In this document: in pieces, positions 8,389 to 18,096 of the stretch
How the letters are laid out: each line of letters opens with the position of its first letter
How positions within the stretch are numbered: the stretch's first letter is position 1
Source of the DNA: CBFDBF01 sp050287965
GTDB taxonomy: Bacteria > Pseudomonadota > Gammaproteobacteria > Chromatiales > Chromatiaceae
Direction: 5' to 3'
Assembly (NCBI GenBank): GCA_050287965.1
Contig: JBNKCX010000025.1
Location: forward strand, 6,243 to 70,242
DNA length: 64,000 bases
Program-made: the position numbers and the translations under genes
The notes under the pieces: model-generated
The model's input: only the letters and a program-made list of their open reading frames with translations
Database searches by the model: none
What the model was told of the DNA's origin: nothing

Positions 8389-9804
8389 CTAGCGCAATAT
8401 ATCCGAGTGTTTTCTTAGATCCTCATATATCGGGTAATAACCAACACCAAGGATGAACAATGCTGCCGCCAGAGCCAACCAGTCCCGAAGGAAATGGCCA
8501 ATTGCGAGAAATGCCAAGAAGGCTATCATTACGGTTCCGATAGATCGCACTACCGCTGCGTCCATCCTGTACCGTAGTTTCCGTTTCAACATGACGATCA
8601 GAAATACAACAGCAACGCCAAGGGCGGCAGCAATACCTACTATGGCTCCGGATACGCCCAGGTACGCGGTAAACAGCGGCACACAGAGCATAAGGAAAAA
8701 GCCTCCAATGACTGAAATAACAAGGGCGTGTTTATAGAATCCATGGGCGATAAATACCTTTGTTCCTGCCACATATATTGTCAAAGGAGTGAGCAGCCAG
8801 AGTACCTTTCCCAGCAGCCTACCGGTTTGTGCGAATTCCTCCCCGAATAGCGCTGGTACCAACCAGGGCCCAACGACCGCCCCCACCATGCCGCCGACCG
8901 CACCTGCAATAATTGCCAGGTGAATCATCGCATTCATAAACAACATATCTCTCTCATCCCCACGCCCGACCGACCTGCTGAGGGCCGGCAAGGAGGCGCG
9001 AACCACCGCTTGTGGTACCGCGCACGCCAATATGTAGAGCTGCATGGCCAGCGCGAATTGCCCAAGCTGAAGCTGGTCTTCAACCGTATGCCGGAACAAC
9101 ACCACCGGACCCTGCTGTATCCAACCGGACAGCAGAACCAGCCAATAAAGACTGGCCAACTGCAAGACACCTTCCGGAAGAGAAAAGGGCTGCCACGGGA
9201 ACTTCACCAGACGCTTTCTTACCATAGTCATTGCCCAGGATGCCTGTGCTGCCCAGACAAGCGCGTGCAGCGCCGCTAAGGTGATAATTCCTTCGCCCGC
9301 TGCCAGTAAGATAATGCCGATAAGCACTTCGGCGGGACGAAACATTAGGTTTTGATACAGGACGTATTGCGCTCGCTCATAGGCTATAAACATGCCATCC
9401 GCCCACCCCGCCATAGCGCGCGCGGCGAGCGCCAGAGATAGAATGAACAGAAGACTGCGAATGGACGCATCATCATTGGCAATCCATCCGACTATCGCGC
9501 ATACGATTGCCGCCGCCGCGCTCAACAATGTCTGCAGACTGCAGGCTCGTGATACCAGTTGTTCCGGATGTCCCGATTGGCGCGGGATTTCCCTCCCCAA
9601 TAGATTGCCGATCGCACCGGCTCCGGCCAATGGAAGAAATGCAAGATACCAGTGGTGACCATATGCAAAAACACCATATATCTCAGGGCCAAGAAAGCGT
9701 GCCAACACAACCATATAGAGTCCGCGCAATACATGGGTTACCGCGTCCCCACCGAGCAGATTCGCGGAATTAGCAAGTACTGAGCGTATCCCATTCAGCT
9801 TCAT
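8389..9804 (-). CDS. Oligosaccharide flippase (Wzx-like, MOP superfamily)
   Basis: 471 residues, almost entirely hydrophobic, with 12-14 predicted membrane segments. It begins SVLANSANLLGGDAVTHVLR followed by YMVVLARFLGPEIYGVFAY, the typical start of polysaccharide-biosynthesis flippases. It would move undecaprenyl-diphosphate-linked repeat units from the cytoplasmic to the periplasmic leaflet. It closes the minus-strand run of glycosyltransferases, 26 bp after the gene ending at 9831. No Wzy-like polymerase is obvious next to it. Confidence 0.85.
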   Translation of the reverse strand: MKLNGIRSVLANSANLLGGDAVTHVLRGLYMVVLARFLGPEIYGVFAYGHHWYLAFLPLAGAGAIGNLLGREIPRQSGHPEQLVSRACSLQTLLSAAAAIVCAIVGWIANDDASIRSLLFILSLALAARAMAGWADGMFIAYERAQYVLYQNLMFRPAEVLIGIILLAAGEGIITLAALHALVWAAQASWAMTMVRKRLVKFPWQPFSLPEGVLQLASLYWLVLLSGWIQQGPVVLFRHTVEDQLQLGQFALAMQLYILACAVPQAVVRASLPALSRSVGRGDERDMLFMNAMIHLAIIAGAVGGMVGAVVGPWLVPALFGEEFAQTGRLLGKVLWLLTPLTIYVAGTKVFIAHGFYKHALVISVIGGFFLMLCVPLFTAYLGVSGAIVGIAAALGVAVVFLIVMLKRKLRYRMDAAVVRSIGTVMIAFLAFLAIGHFLRDWLALAAALFILGVGYYPIYEDLRKHSDILR

Positions 9805-9830
9805 GACCTTCGCTCCGGCACGGCACTCTC

Positions 9831-10982
9831 TCAGCAGTTGCTGCCCTGCCGTCGGTCGGCGATTCTACATATTTCGGGCGATACTTCTGCAATCATTTCC
9901 AGCTTCGCTTCAAGATCCGGAATGCTTACCGGCACGTCAAAATGCTCCCTTACCCATTTCTTGGCCGCTTCCCCCATATTTTTTCTAAGCTCCGTCTCCT
10001 CCAGCAGCGTACAGATCGCGTCCGCCAGCATCCCCGAATCCCCTCGTGGTACCAACAACCCGGTCCTGCCATCGTCTATGATGTCCGAAGGCCCTGTGGG
10101 GCAATCGGTCGATACCACGGGAATACCCAAGGCCTGTGCTTCCAGAAGAACATTGGGCGTACCTTCATAGTCACTCGACATAAGACATAAATCCGCCGCA
10201 GCCAACGCCGGATATGGATTCGCTGAGAATCCGGGCATATACACCGAGTCTCTCACACCCAACTCCTGAACCCGCTCCTCCAGCAATCGCCTTAACGGCC
10301 CTTCGCCCAATATGAGCAACGATACCCGATGTTTGATTCGCACCTTTGCGAAGGCATCCAATAACACGTCGTATCTCTTCGCATCACAAAGCCGCCCTAT
10401 AGCCACCAGCGACGCTCGCATCGCACCCGCATTATCAGTTTCATCAGCCGCCTGACAGGTAACGCGCTCAACGTCGATCGCTTTATACCATACGAGCACT
10501 CTTTCCGGATCGATAAATGGATAGGTCTCCAGGAAAATCGCACCTAAACGGTCACAGGAGGTCAAAAAATAATCAAATACGCGATAACTCCTCCTCGCCC
10601 AGGGCTGTCTCCAGCCCGGCTCATATGCCGGGTTACTGGCAATCATGGCAATACACTTCGGCCTTCTTTCCATACCACGTATTGCTTCAGCACTCAGTAG
10701 CGCGGGATTAAGGGCGCTAGTCACCAACAAATCCGGCTGAATCTCGTTAATCAGATTACGCAGCGTTCTGATTCCTTTAAATATCTTTATCTTTCGGTCT
10801 ATACCAAGTTCGTATGTTGCAATTTCTTTCGGCAACGCGAAAACTATATCCATCCTATGGAGTACAAGATGCACATCGAATCTGCGTCTATCGAGATGCC
10901 AGATAATATTATTGATTTTGCGTTCTGCACCACCACTTGACATATCGTGGGTGACAAACATAACGCGGACAGGTGTTTTCAT
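9831..10982 (-). CDS. Family 4 glycosyltransferase
   Basis: 383 residues with the GT4 layout. The N-terminus VMFVTHDMSSGGAERKINNI carries the GGAE motif of GT4 enzymes. The donor half has AIGRLCDAKRYDVLLDAF, LLILGEGPLRRLLE, and the nucleotide-sugar signature YEGTPNVLLEAQALGIPVV. The expected role is addition of one sugar to the lipid-linked exopolysaccharide unit at the inner face of the membrane. It lies between the flippase and another GT4 gene on the same strand. Linkage and donor are unknown. Confidence 0.87.
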   Translation of the reverse strand: MKTPVRVMFVTHDMSSGGAERKINNIIWHLDRRRFDVHLVLHRMDIVFALPKEIATYELGIDRKIKIFKGIRTLRNLINEIQPDLLVTSALNPALLSAEAIRGMERRPKCIAMIASNPAYEPGWRQPWARRSYRVFDYFLTSCDRLGAIFLETYPFIDPERVLVWYKAIDVERVTCQAADETDNAGAMRASLVAIGRLCDAKRYDVLLDAFAKVRIKHRVSLLILGEGPLRRLLEERVQELGVRDSVYMPGFSANPYPALAAADLCLMSSDYEGTPNVLLEAQALGIPVVSTDCPTGPSDIIDDGRTGLLVPRGDSGMLADAICTLLEETELRKNMGEAAKKWVREHFDVPVSIPDLEAKLEMIAEVSPEICRIADRRQGSNC

Positions 10983-11048
10983 ATGGACAAGTATTCTTCC
11001 GCCTGGCGGATACCTTTGAGTACATTTTGAACAAGCTGAACTAGCATA

Positions 11049-12176
11049 TCAGTTCAATAAGCAGGAAATAAGAGATTCCCAGGTCATATTCTTTTTATAC
11101 TCCTGTATTTCCGCGCTCATACTCTCCGCCCTTGCACGTGTCATCGTATTGATCGCTTCAGCCAGATCATCAGCATCACCCGCGTTCACCAACAGCCCGG
11201 TTCTGCGGTCCTGTACAACATCCGGCAATCCACCGACCCGCGTTGCGATAACGGGCTTATTATAATGATATGCCAAAGACACAACGCCGCTTCCGGTCGC
11301 GTTGAGATACGGCAATATCACTACGTCCGCTCTTGCAAACAGTGCTGCCGCTTCTTCCTCTGAATGATATCCGGGGCGCACCTCAACCTGATCCTCTATA
11401 TCCAGCCGCTCAATATGCTCGCGTACTTCCTCTTCGCCCCCCCAGAACTCCCCGGCGACGGTAAGTTGAACATCGCTCCCTTTCAACTTCCCCATGGCCT
11501 TTATCAATATATCCAGCCCTTTGTACGGTCTTACGAAACCAAAAAAAAGCAGCTCCAGTCCCTTCCTTCTAGGCAATGTATGCTTCGGGGCCGGAAACTG
11601 ATCATAGATCGGATGAGGGTGTACCACCACGTCCGCCATCGGCAGGGACTTTTTAAGGTTCTGCTCATCCGCTTTCGTATGCACCAGAAAGCGTGTGCCA
11701 AGCTTCAATACCTTGAAGGTGAGAAAGGACTTCCATCCTGCTGTTTCATGTTCCGTCACATTGTGACACAAAAATACCACCTCTATCTCCGATCGTCTTA
11801 ATCGGCGTACCAGATACCCATAGCAAGGGACCCAGAATACCGTCCACCATGGAATCACGACCACGGTTGCTCCGTACTCTGTTATGCGCCTTGCGGTTTT
11901 CCGCCAGGTGAGCGGATTCAAAGAATCGATCAAATACTCCACGCCCGGCTCCCGGTGATGCCTGTACTCAGGATCTACATCGCTTTCTCCCGGGAATAAC
12001 CAGATCGGATATTGACGCGTAAATGAGATGGTTAAATGCGCAACAGCTCCGGACATTGCCCGATGCAGCTTGGTGGTATGCTGCGCGATACCCCCTCTGA
12101 ACGGGAGTACCGGCCCGATCAGGACAACACGTTTGTCAGGATTTCCCGACATCTCCGGATTTTTTAGAAGCTTCAC
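11049..12176 (-). CDS. Family 4 glycosyltransferase
   Basis: 375 residues from a GTG at 12176, preceded by GAGAT; an internal ATG at 12152 is an alternative but has no spaced ribosome-binding site. The GPVLPFRGGIAQHT motif near the N-terminus and GVVSLAYHYNKPVIATRVGG in the donor half are GT4 features, and LLFFGFVRPYKGLDILI opens the second Rossmann domain. The gene overlaps the end of the upstream GT2 gene by 41 bp when the GTG is used, indicating tight coupling. It is one of the transferases for the exopolysaccharide repeat; its specificity is unknown. Confidence 0.85.
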   Translation of the reverse strand: MKLLKNPEMSGNPDKRVVLIGPVLPFRGGIAQHTTKLHRAMSGAVAHLTISFTRQYPIWLFPGESDVDPEYRHHREPGVEYLIDSLNPLTWRKTARRITEYGATVVVIPWWTVFWVPCYGYLVRRLRRSEIEVVFLCHNVTEHETAGWKSFLTFKVLKLGTRFLVHTKADEQNLKKSLPMADVVVHPHPIYDQFPAPKHTLPRRKGLELLFFGFVRPYKGLDILIKAMGKLKGSDVQLTVAGEFWGGEEEVREHIERLDIEDQVEVRPGYHSEEEAAALFARADVVILPYLNATGSGVVSLAYHYNKPVIATRVGGLPDVVQDRRTGLLVNAGDADDLAEAINTMTRARAESMSAEIQEYKKNMTWESLISCLLN

Positions 12177-13107
12177 TCATCTCTATTCTTTTTACCCTTT
12201 CCAGAGTCTTTTCCAGAAGTTGTCTATTGAATGATATAAGGTCCGCCACCAGCCCAATCATGAATGTTATAAAACCTATAATTAAAAGAACTCCGCCCAA
12301 CAGCAATGATTGGATATGCCCTCCACCTGAGCCTGATAAGTAAAAATACAGGAATCGCATAATTGGTATGAGTCCCACCAGCGTCAACGCTGTTCCTGTA
12401 TAGAAAAATACCTTGAGCGGCTGATACATCGAGTACATGCGAATAATTGTCGTAACCTGCCGCTCGATGAATCTCGGAACATTTCTGTATAAGCGGGATT
12501 CGCGTGTCTTCGGATTTGTTCTCACGGGGACGGAGGTAACAGCCATATCCCGCTTTCCGGCCTGAATCAGCATCTCAATCGTATAGCTGAAAGGGGAAAC
12601 AATATTCAGGCGTATGGCCGCATCTCTCGATATCGCTCGAAATCCGCTTACCGCATCCGGCACCCGGACACCGGAAAGTTTGCGCACAACCCCACTCCCG
12701 AACCGCTGCATAAATTTTTTCCATTTCGAGAAATGCTCAATCTTGTCCGTTTGCCGATCTCCAACCACAATATCCGCAACTCCGTCCATTACCGGCCTGA
12801 TAAGTTTTGGAATATCCTGACCCGCATACTGATTATCACCATCGGTATTTACAATAATATCCGCTCCCGCCTCCAGACAAGCTTCCAGTCCTTTTTGGAA
12901 CGTTCGCGCAAGCCCGTGATTTTCCTTATTCCTAATAATATGCTCGATACCCAATTCCTTCGCTACTTTAACTGTATTGTCGGTACTCCCATCGTCAATA
13001 ATAAGGATCTCAACATCGACTCCGGGAATATCACGTGGGATATCCGCAACCGTTGCCGGAAGAGTAAGTTCTTCGTTTAAGCAGGGAATTTGTACGATAA
13101 GTTTCAT
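12136..13107 (-). CDS. Family 2 glycosyltransferase with C-terminal membrane helices
   Basis: 323 residues. It is a GT-A fold with IVQIPCLNEELTLPATV at the start, IIDDGSTDNT, NTDGDNQY (the DxD metal site), and a C-terminal pair of membrane helices (about 235-300). This layout matches DPM1/GtrB-like transferases that make polyprenyl-phosphate sugars, which would feed the GT39 enzyme at 6.7 kb. Direct transfer to the repeat unit is the other possibility. It overlaps the following GT4 gene. Confidence 0.82.
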   Translation of the reverse strand: MKLIVQIPCLNEELTLPATVADIPRDIPGVDVEILIIDDGSTDNTVKVAKELGIEHIIRNKENHGLARTFQKGLEACLEAGADIIVNTDGDNQYAGQDIPKLIRPVMDGVADIVVGDRQTDKIEHFSKWKKFMQRFGSGVVRKLSGVRVPDAVSGFRAISRDAAIRLNIVSPFSYTIEMLIQAGKRDMAVTSVPVRTNPKTRESRLYRNVPRFIERQVTTIIRMYSMYQPLKVFFYTGTALTLVGLIPIMRFLYFYLSGSGGGHIQSLLLGGVLLIIGFITFMIGLVADLISFNRQLLEKTLERVKRIEMSEASKKSGDVGKS

Positions 13108-13153
13108 TTTCTATTCTTCTTATCTTCTCATGAGGCAGGATCGTTGGAGACAA

Positions 13154-14365
13154 CTATTCAACACTGCCGGTCAGCCTTCCATATACTTCTTGGTATTTTG
13201 ATACGCTTGTCCGCCAGTTGCGTTCCTCCTCCACATATTTCCTTCCGTTCGCTTTCAACGCTTGCCAGCGACTCCTGTCATTGATCATTTCCACCGCCTT
13301 ATTTGCAAGGGACTCCCGCGATCCCGCGGTAAACAGACATCCATTCTCACCGTCTCTTATCAATTCCTTGTGACCACCCACATCTGATGCAAGCACAAGT
13401 TTACCCTGGGCCATCGCCTCCAGGGGCTTTAACGGGGTTACCAGATCAGTCAGTCGCATATTCAGACGCGGATAAACAAAAATATCCACCAGACTATAAT
13501 AGCGGCCAACCTCGCTGTGCGGCACTCTTCCCGTGAACAATACCTTATCCTGCAGATTCAACTGTCCAACCAACTCTTTTAGCAAGCTCTCCTGGGGGCC
13601 GCCGCCTACAAGCAGCAACCGGGTTTCCGGTAGCTGCTCCAAAATCTCCGGCAGGGCCTGCACCATTAGCGCGAGCCCCTCATAGGCATAAAATGATCCG
13701 ATAAACCCCAGTACTGATTTGCCATCCAGACCCAGCCTCGCTTCCAGTTCCGAATACCTGGCCGGATCAAACTGGAAATTATCGATATCCACCGCATTCG
13801 GAATAATGGTCACTTTATCGGCAGAGATACCACGGCCTATAATCTCCTGCCGTAAACCCTCGCAGATAGTCGTAACCGCATCCGCTTTTCGAAAGACATG
13901 AGTTTCCAGTGCACGCGTAATGCGATAACGTATTCCCCACTCCCTGCTTGTTCCGTGATCCACGGCGGCATCCTCCCAGAACGCCCTGCACTCGTAAACT
14001 ACTGGAATATGGTGCATTTTTCCCGCTTTCAGTGCAGCCAGCCCGTTCAGGCTCGGGGAGTGCGCGTGCAGGATATCCGGCCGTTCCTGATTAATGATCT
14101 TATCCAGGCGCCGGGCCAGTGAGGTCACCACACCGAACTGATTCAGAACCGGAATCCTCTCGATAATCCCGCCGGAGGAATGTGTCCTGTAAAAATGCAG
14201 CCCATCCACGGTCTCCTCCTCAGGAGATTCAGCCACGTGTTTGGTGCTGGTCACATGGGTCGTTTCCCAGCCCAATTTGCGCTGCTGTTCGAGGATGGCG
14301 CGGGTTCGAAAGGTATAACCACTATGGAGAGGAATGGAGTGGTCGAGAATGTGGAGGATTTTCAC
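13154..14365 (-). CDS. GT4 glycosyltransferase of the exosortase A-associated type
   Basis: 403 residues starting MKILHILDHSIPLHSGYTFR, the hallmark start of the 'glycosyltransferase, exosortase A system-associated' group (TIGR04063). The acceptor domain carries HAHSPSLNGLAA; the donor domain has GFIGSFYAYEGLALMV and a LKPLEAMAQGKLVLASDVGG signature. It takes part in building the exopolysaccharide linked to PEP-CTERM sorting. Its 5' leader consists of the GTTGTCA heptamer array, so the array lies within or just before the ribosome-binding region; no usual Shine-Dalgarno is visible. Confidence 0.88.
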   Translation of the reverse strand: MKILHILDHSIPLHSGYTFRTRAILEQQRKLGWETTHVTSTKHVAESPEEETVDGLHFYRTHSSGGIIERIPVLNQFGVVTSLARRLDKIINQERPDILHAHSPSLNGLAALKAGKMHHIPVVYECRAFWEDAAVDHGTSREWGIRYRITRALETHVFRKADAVTTICEGLRQEIIGRGISADKVTIIPNAVDIDNFQFDPARYSELEARLGLDGKSVLGFIGSFYAYEGLALMVQALPEILEQLPETRLLLVGGGPQESLLKELVGQLNLQDKVLFTGRVPHSEVGRYYSLVDIFVYPRLNMRLTDLVTPLKPLEAMAQGKLVLASDVGGHKELIRDGENGCLFTAGSRESLANKAVEMINDRSRWQALKANGRKYVEEERNWRTSVSKYQEVYGRLTGSVE

Positions 14366-14370
14366 GGGTA

Positions 14371-14419
14371 GTTGTCAGTTGTCAGTTGTCAGTTGTCAGT
14401 TGTCAGTTGTCAGTTGATA
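14371..14419. repeat. Heptamer tandem array, (GTTGTCA)6 plus one variant
   Basis: Six exact copies of GTTGTCA in a row, then GTTGATA. On the minus strand each unit reads TGACAAC; because 7 is not a multiple of 3, the array presents TGA in all three frames to the upstream four-helix-bundle gene. It supplies that gene's last codons and stop, and forms the leader of the next glycosyltransferase. Confidence 0.95.
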
Positions 14420-14768
14420 GTTTTATCGATTTAATTAGGCCTGACAGCATCCGTTTTAATTCTTCTAGCTTTCTATTCAACTCATCGAATTTTGACGAGG
14501 GTATCCACCCGAGGTCTCTTGCAAGAAGCAGATGATATTCGGTTTCGCTAGCTGATCCGAATGAAATCCGGAGAAAACGAATCATTTCCTTCTCCCCACC
14601 ACGCCCGCATCCCTCTGCAATATTTGTCGGTATTGACGCACATGATCGACGTAACTGACTAATTAATCCATATCTCTCTTCATCTGGAAATACGTTCGTC
14701 AATTTATATACATCAAGTGTAAGATTATGCCCTTTGTTCCACACTGATAGTTTTTTGAAGTCTTGCAT
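14403..14768 (-). CDS. Four-helix-bundle protein (S23/IVS-encoded family)
   Basis: 121 residues with the family core RRSCASIPTNIAEGCGRGG and a long helical C-terminus. Relatives were first found encoded in intervening sequences of 23S rRNA genes and are common as stand-alone genes between unrelated operons; no enzymatic role is established. The gene is AT-rich and interrupts the polysaccharide operon. It is bracketed by two heptamer arrays, and its last residues (LSTDN) and stop are encoded by the GTTGTCA array, which suggests insertion together with or next to repeats. Confidence 0.85.
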   Translation of the reverse strand: MQDFKKLSVWNKGHNLTLDVYKLTNVFPDEERYGLISQLRRSCASIPTNIAEGCGRGGEKEMIRFLRISFGSASETEYHLLLARDLGWIPSSKFDELNRKLEELKRMLSGLIKSIKLSTDN

Positions 14769-14854
14769 CCTTGCATAGTCCTTTTCGGTTGTTCGCTTAC
14801 AGAAGCCCGCCTATATATTTCAGATTATAAGTAATCGCTCTTAGTGACTAATTC

Positions 14855-14952
14855 ACTGATAACTGATAACTGATAACTGATGACTGATAACTGATAACTG
14901 ATAACTGATAACTGATAACTGATAACTGATGACTGATGACTGATGACTGATG
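14855..14952. repeat. Heptamer tandem array, 14 units of ACTGATA/ACTGATG
   Basis: Fourteen consecutive 7-bp units. In order the last base is A A A G A A A A A A G G G G, so ACTGATG variants cluster at one end as in stepwise unit duplication. The array ends 4 bp from the stop codon of the amidotransferase. It lies on the other side of the four-helix-bundle gene from the GTTGTCA array. Confidence 0.95.
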
Positions 14953-14956
14953 ACTA

Positions 14957-16840
14957 TTAACCCTTAATAAACTCCCCAAACATCAATAACGTCCACATGG
15001 CCGCACTATGGTCCCACCTTCCGGACTGATGCTGGTTGACCAGAGTCTCCAGATATGCCGGTTTGAAAAGACCTGTATCCATCATTGCACTACCAAGGAT
15101 ATTGTCCCTAACCTTCTCCCGCAGGGGACCACGGAACCAGGTGGCCAGGGGGACCGAGAACCCCATTTTTGGGCGGTAGAGAATCTCTTTCGGCAGCTTC
15201 TGTTCCAGCGCCTTCTTGAAGATATATTTTCCCTCCCGCCCCTTCAGTTTCAGCTCCGGCGGTAAACCTGAGATCCAGTCAACCACCTCATGATCGAGGA
15301 TAGGGACCCGGACCTCCAGAGCGTGCGCCATACTGGCCCGATCAACCTTGGTAAGAATATCACCCGCAAGATATGTCTTGAAATCCAGATACTGAACCAG
15401 CGATTGAGGATGATTTGTCGGAGCCTGCCGCGCATAGTGCCGGAACACCTCTATGGCCCGGTATCCCTGAAGATCCCGCTTCAATCCGGTGCTGAACAGG
15501 GAGTCACGCATTTCGTTGGAAAGAACGGAAACGCTGTGCAGATAACCCTCCAAAGAGTCTCGGGCCATGGACTGCAGAGTGCTTTTGGCGCGGAACACCT
15601 TGGGCGCCCAATCGGCCTTTGGGTATACGCTGCCCAGAAATCCGAACAGGGGGCGCCTGATAACGGCCGGCACCAGAGAACGCATCTTTTCCTCATAGGT
15701 ATGCCAGCGATAACGGCGGTAGCCCGCCAGGTTCTCGTCCCCTCCGTCTCCCGACAGCACCACCGTAACCTGTTTCTTCGCCAATTCGCATACCCGATAG
15801 GTCGGGAGAGCCGAGCTGTCGGCGTAGGGCTCGTCATACAAACCGGCGAGACGATCGATCAGCGCGAAATCATCCGGGTCAACCTGCTCCACCCGATGTG
15901 CGGTCCGATATCTATCGGCCACCATGGCGGCATATGCGGACTCGTTGAATTTAGGATCGCCGAACGAAATGGAACAGGTATTAACCGGGTCATCCGAAAT
16001 ACCAGCCATCAGGGCCACCACGGCGCTTGAATCCACCCCTCCGGAGAGGAACGCCCCCAAAGGCACCTCCGCGATCATACGGATCTTTACCGCCTCTCGC
16101 AGCCTGGATATGAGCTCTTCCCCGGCTTCTGTCTCGCTCATGGGCGCATGCGGCCGAAAAGCGACATCCCAGTACTGCTCAGGTCTCAGCTCCCGTTGAC
16201 CGCGCTTAACGGCCAACCGGAAACCCGGCGGCAATTTATATACTCCTTTGTAGATAGTTTTTGGATCGGGGACATAGCCGAATGCAAAATAGTCCTCCAC
16301 CGCGGTAGAATCTATCTCCCGCGGCAGCCTGTCATGAACCTTCAGGGACTTCAACTCCGAACCAAACAGCAGGGTACCATCCGGAAGCATGGCGTAATAA
16401 AGCGGCTTGATCCCCAGCCTGTCGCGAGCCAGAAACAGGGTATCCCTGTTGCGGTCCCAGATACCAAAGGCAAACATGCCACGGAACCTCTCCACACAGG
16501 CCTCTCCCCACTCTTCCCAGGCGTGGACTATCACCTCCGTATCGCAATGGGTGCGAAACTGATGGCCATGCGCCTTTAGCTCCTCGGAAAGTTCAGGAAA
16601 GTTATAAATCTCACCGTTATAGGTTACTACCACGGACCCGTCTTCATTGAACAGCGGCTGTTGCCCGCTGGAGATATCGATTATGGAGAGACGGCGATGA
16701 CCGAACCCTAAACCCGGCTCCGTATGCAAACCGCCCTCATCCGGTCCGCGATGGAACTGGGTTTCATTCATCCGCGACAGGAGATCACGGGAGATTTCCC
16801 GTTTACCTGTTGTATCAAAGATTCCGACTATGCCGCACAT
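14957..16840 (-). CDS. PEP-CTERM/XrtA-type amidotransferase (asparagine synthase-like)
   Basis: 627 residues. It starts MCGIVGIFD with the N-terminal nucleophile Cys2 of class II glutamine amidotransferases, contains FHRGPDEGG, and has a C-terminal ATP-pyrophosphatase domain with FLSGGVDSSAVVALM. The AsnB-like branch in exosortase loci (TIGR03108) is thought to amidate a sugar acid or other polymer precursor, not free aspartate. It sits between two heptamer arrays, downstream of the TIGR03088-type transferase. Full length, and the catalytic residues that can be checked are intact. Confidence 0.9.
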   Translation of the reverse strand: MCGIVGIFDTTGKREISRDLLSRMNETQFHRGPDEGGLHTEPGLGFGHRRLSIIDISSGQQPLFNEDGSVVVTYNGEIYNFPELSEELKAHGHQFRTHCDTEVIVHAWEEWGEACVERFRGMFAFGIWDRNRDTLFLARDRLGIKPLYYAMLPDGTLLFGSELKSLKVHDRLPREIDSTAVEDYFAFGYVPDPKTIYKGVYKLPPGFRLAVKRGQRELRPEQYWDVAFRPHAPMSETEAGEELISRLREAVKIRMIAEVPLGAFLSGGVDSSAVVALMAGISDDPVNTCSISFGDPKFNESAYAAMVADRYRTAHRVEQVDPDDFALIDRLAGLYDEPYADSSALPTYRVCELAKKQVTVVLSGDGGDENLAGYRRYRWHTYEEKMRSLVPAVIRRPLFGFLGSVYPKADWAPKVFRAKSTLQSMARDSLEGYLHSVSVLSNEMRDSLFSTGLKRDLQGYRAIEVFRHYARQAPTNHPQSLVQYLDFKTYLAGDILTKVDRASMAHALEVRVPILDHEVVDWISGLPPELKLKGREGKYIFKKALEQKLPKEILYRPKMGFSVPLATWFRGPLREKVRDNILGSAMMDTGLFKPAYLETLVNQHQSGRWDHSAAMWTLLMFGEFIKG

Positions 16841-16845
16841 TGTTA

Positions 16846-16900
16846 GTTCGAAGTTATAAGTTTGAAGTTATAAGTTTGAAGTTTGAAGTTTGAAGTTTGG
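16846..16900. repeat. Heptamer tandem array, GTTTGAA/GTTATAA type
   Basis: Units in order: GTTCGAA, GTTATAA, GTTTGAA, GTTATAA, then GTTTGAA three times, then a partial GTTTGG. It lies 5 bp upstream of the amidotransferase start, between it and the next gene. It is the same 7-bp period as the arrays on the other side of that gene but with a different unit. Confidence 0.9.
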
Positions 16901-16947
16901 GGAGAAGCATAAATTCCGAATAGCCATTATCTACAAACTTCATACTT

Positions 16948-18096
16948 CTAACCTCCAACCAGCCCATCATACACCGATATATACTGCTCCACTGTTCTGT
17001 CCCAATTGAACTGCGATCTTACTTTTCCCAATCCGGCCTCACCCATGGTCTTTACCAATTCCCGATCGCTGACAAACTCCTGTAGACAGGCGGTTATTGA
17101 GGCCGGGTTTTCTTTCGGAACCAGCCGGCCGTTTACACCGTCTTCCACCAATTCCGGGTTTCCGCCGACATCGGTGGCGATAACGGGGAGCCCCGTCGCC
17201 ATCGCCTCCAGCAGGGTATTGGATATACCCTCCCCGAGAGACGGCAAGACAAAAACATCAAAAAGCCTTAACAACTCGGAGATATCGTTCCTTTCACCCG
17301 CCATCCAGACATACTCCGCCAAACCCCATCGCAAAATCAGCTCCTCCAGCTGCCTGCGCATGGGACCCTCTCCTGCAATAATCAGTCTGAAATCCCGCCT
17401 GTTCCCCGGATTTTGATCCAACAGTCCCTTAAAAGCACTGATGAGGGTCGCTTGGTCCTTAACCGCCGCCAACCTACCTACGGTACCGATCACAAACGGC
17501 TTTTCCGACAGAAACCCGGCAGGAGCGATATCCGGTGTCACGCCGTCCTTCGGCCTGAACAGATCCTGATCAACCCCGTTATAGATCTGGATCACCTTAT
17601 CTTGAGCCACACCTACCGTCTTTAACAACCAGTACTGCAGATCCCTGCTGACCGCAACATATCGATCGACAAAAAGACTCACAGCCTTCCTGAGCAGGTT
17701 ATATTTCCTGTTTTTACCTTCAATATCAAAGACATCCCTACCATGCTCGCCATGCACCGTGCTCGCACCCGACAAAAACCAGGCCGGAATCTGGGCCTCC
17801 AGGGCGGCCAGATTTCTGGTATGTACGATTGTCGGATTCAGGGTTTTTAGGACCTTCCACAGCTTCCAATACAACCTGAAGCTATGTCCTGCTTCGCTAT
17901 GCAATGAAATTAGTGGTACGCCGGGCCTTGCGATACGTTTTGCAAACTCACCCGCCTCCGTCAGGCAGATGATGGCATGCCGGTACCGCTCGTCCGGCAT
18001 GTGGTTAATGATATTAACCAACCCGTTCTCCAGCCCTCCGGTTCCCAGACTGTATATAACATGCACCACCAACGGTATTTCGGTATCCGGCTTCAT
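16948..18096 (-). CDS. GT4 sugar transferase of the PEP-CTERM/XrtA system (TIGR03088 type)
   Basis: 382 residues from the ATG at 18096, chosen because it forms an ATGA overlap with the stop of the upstream transferase; six more codons upstream are also open. The start HVIYSLGTGGLENGLVNIIN and the segment VHGEHGRDVFD are typical of this exosortase-locus family. The donor half has GTVGRLAAVKDQATLI, IIAGEGPMRRQLEEL and EGISNTLLEAMATGLPVIAT. It would add one sugar to the polymer unit together with the TIGR03087-type enzyme beside it. Confidence 0.9.
   Translation of the reverse strand: MKPDTEIPLVVHVIYSLGTGGLENGLVNIINHMPDERYRHAIICLTEAGEFAKRIARPGVPLISLHSEAGHSFRLYWKLWKVLKTLNPTIVHTRNLAALEAQIPAWFLSGASTVHGEHGRDVFDIEGKNRKYNLLRKAVSLFVDRYVAVSRDLQYWLLKTVGVAQDKVIQIYNGVDQDLFRPKDGVTPDIAPAGFLSEKPFVIGTVGRLAAVKDQATLISAFKGLLDQNPGNRRDFRLIIAGEGPMRRQLEELILRWGLAEYVWMAGERNDISELLRLFDVFVLPSLGEGISNTLLEAMATGLPVIATDVGGNPELVEDGVNGRLVPKENPASITACLQEFVSDRELVKTMGEAGLGKVRSQFNWDRTVEQYISVYDGLVGG

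Noticed and set aside
14855..14952. CRISPR-like array
   Set aside because: The units are 7 bp and directly adjacent with no spacers; it is a simple tandem repeat.
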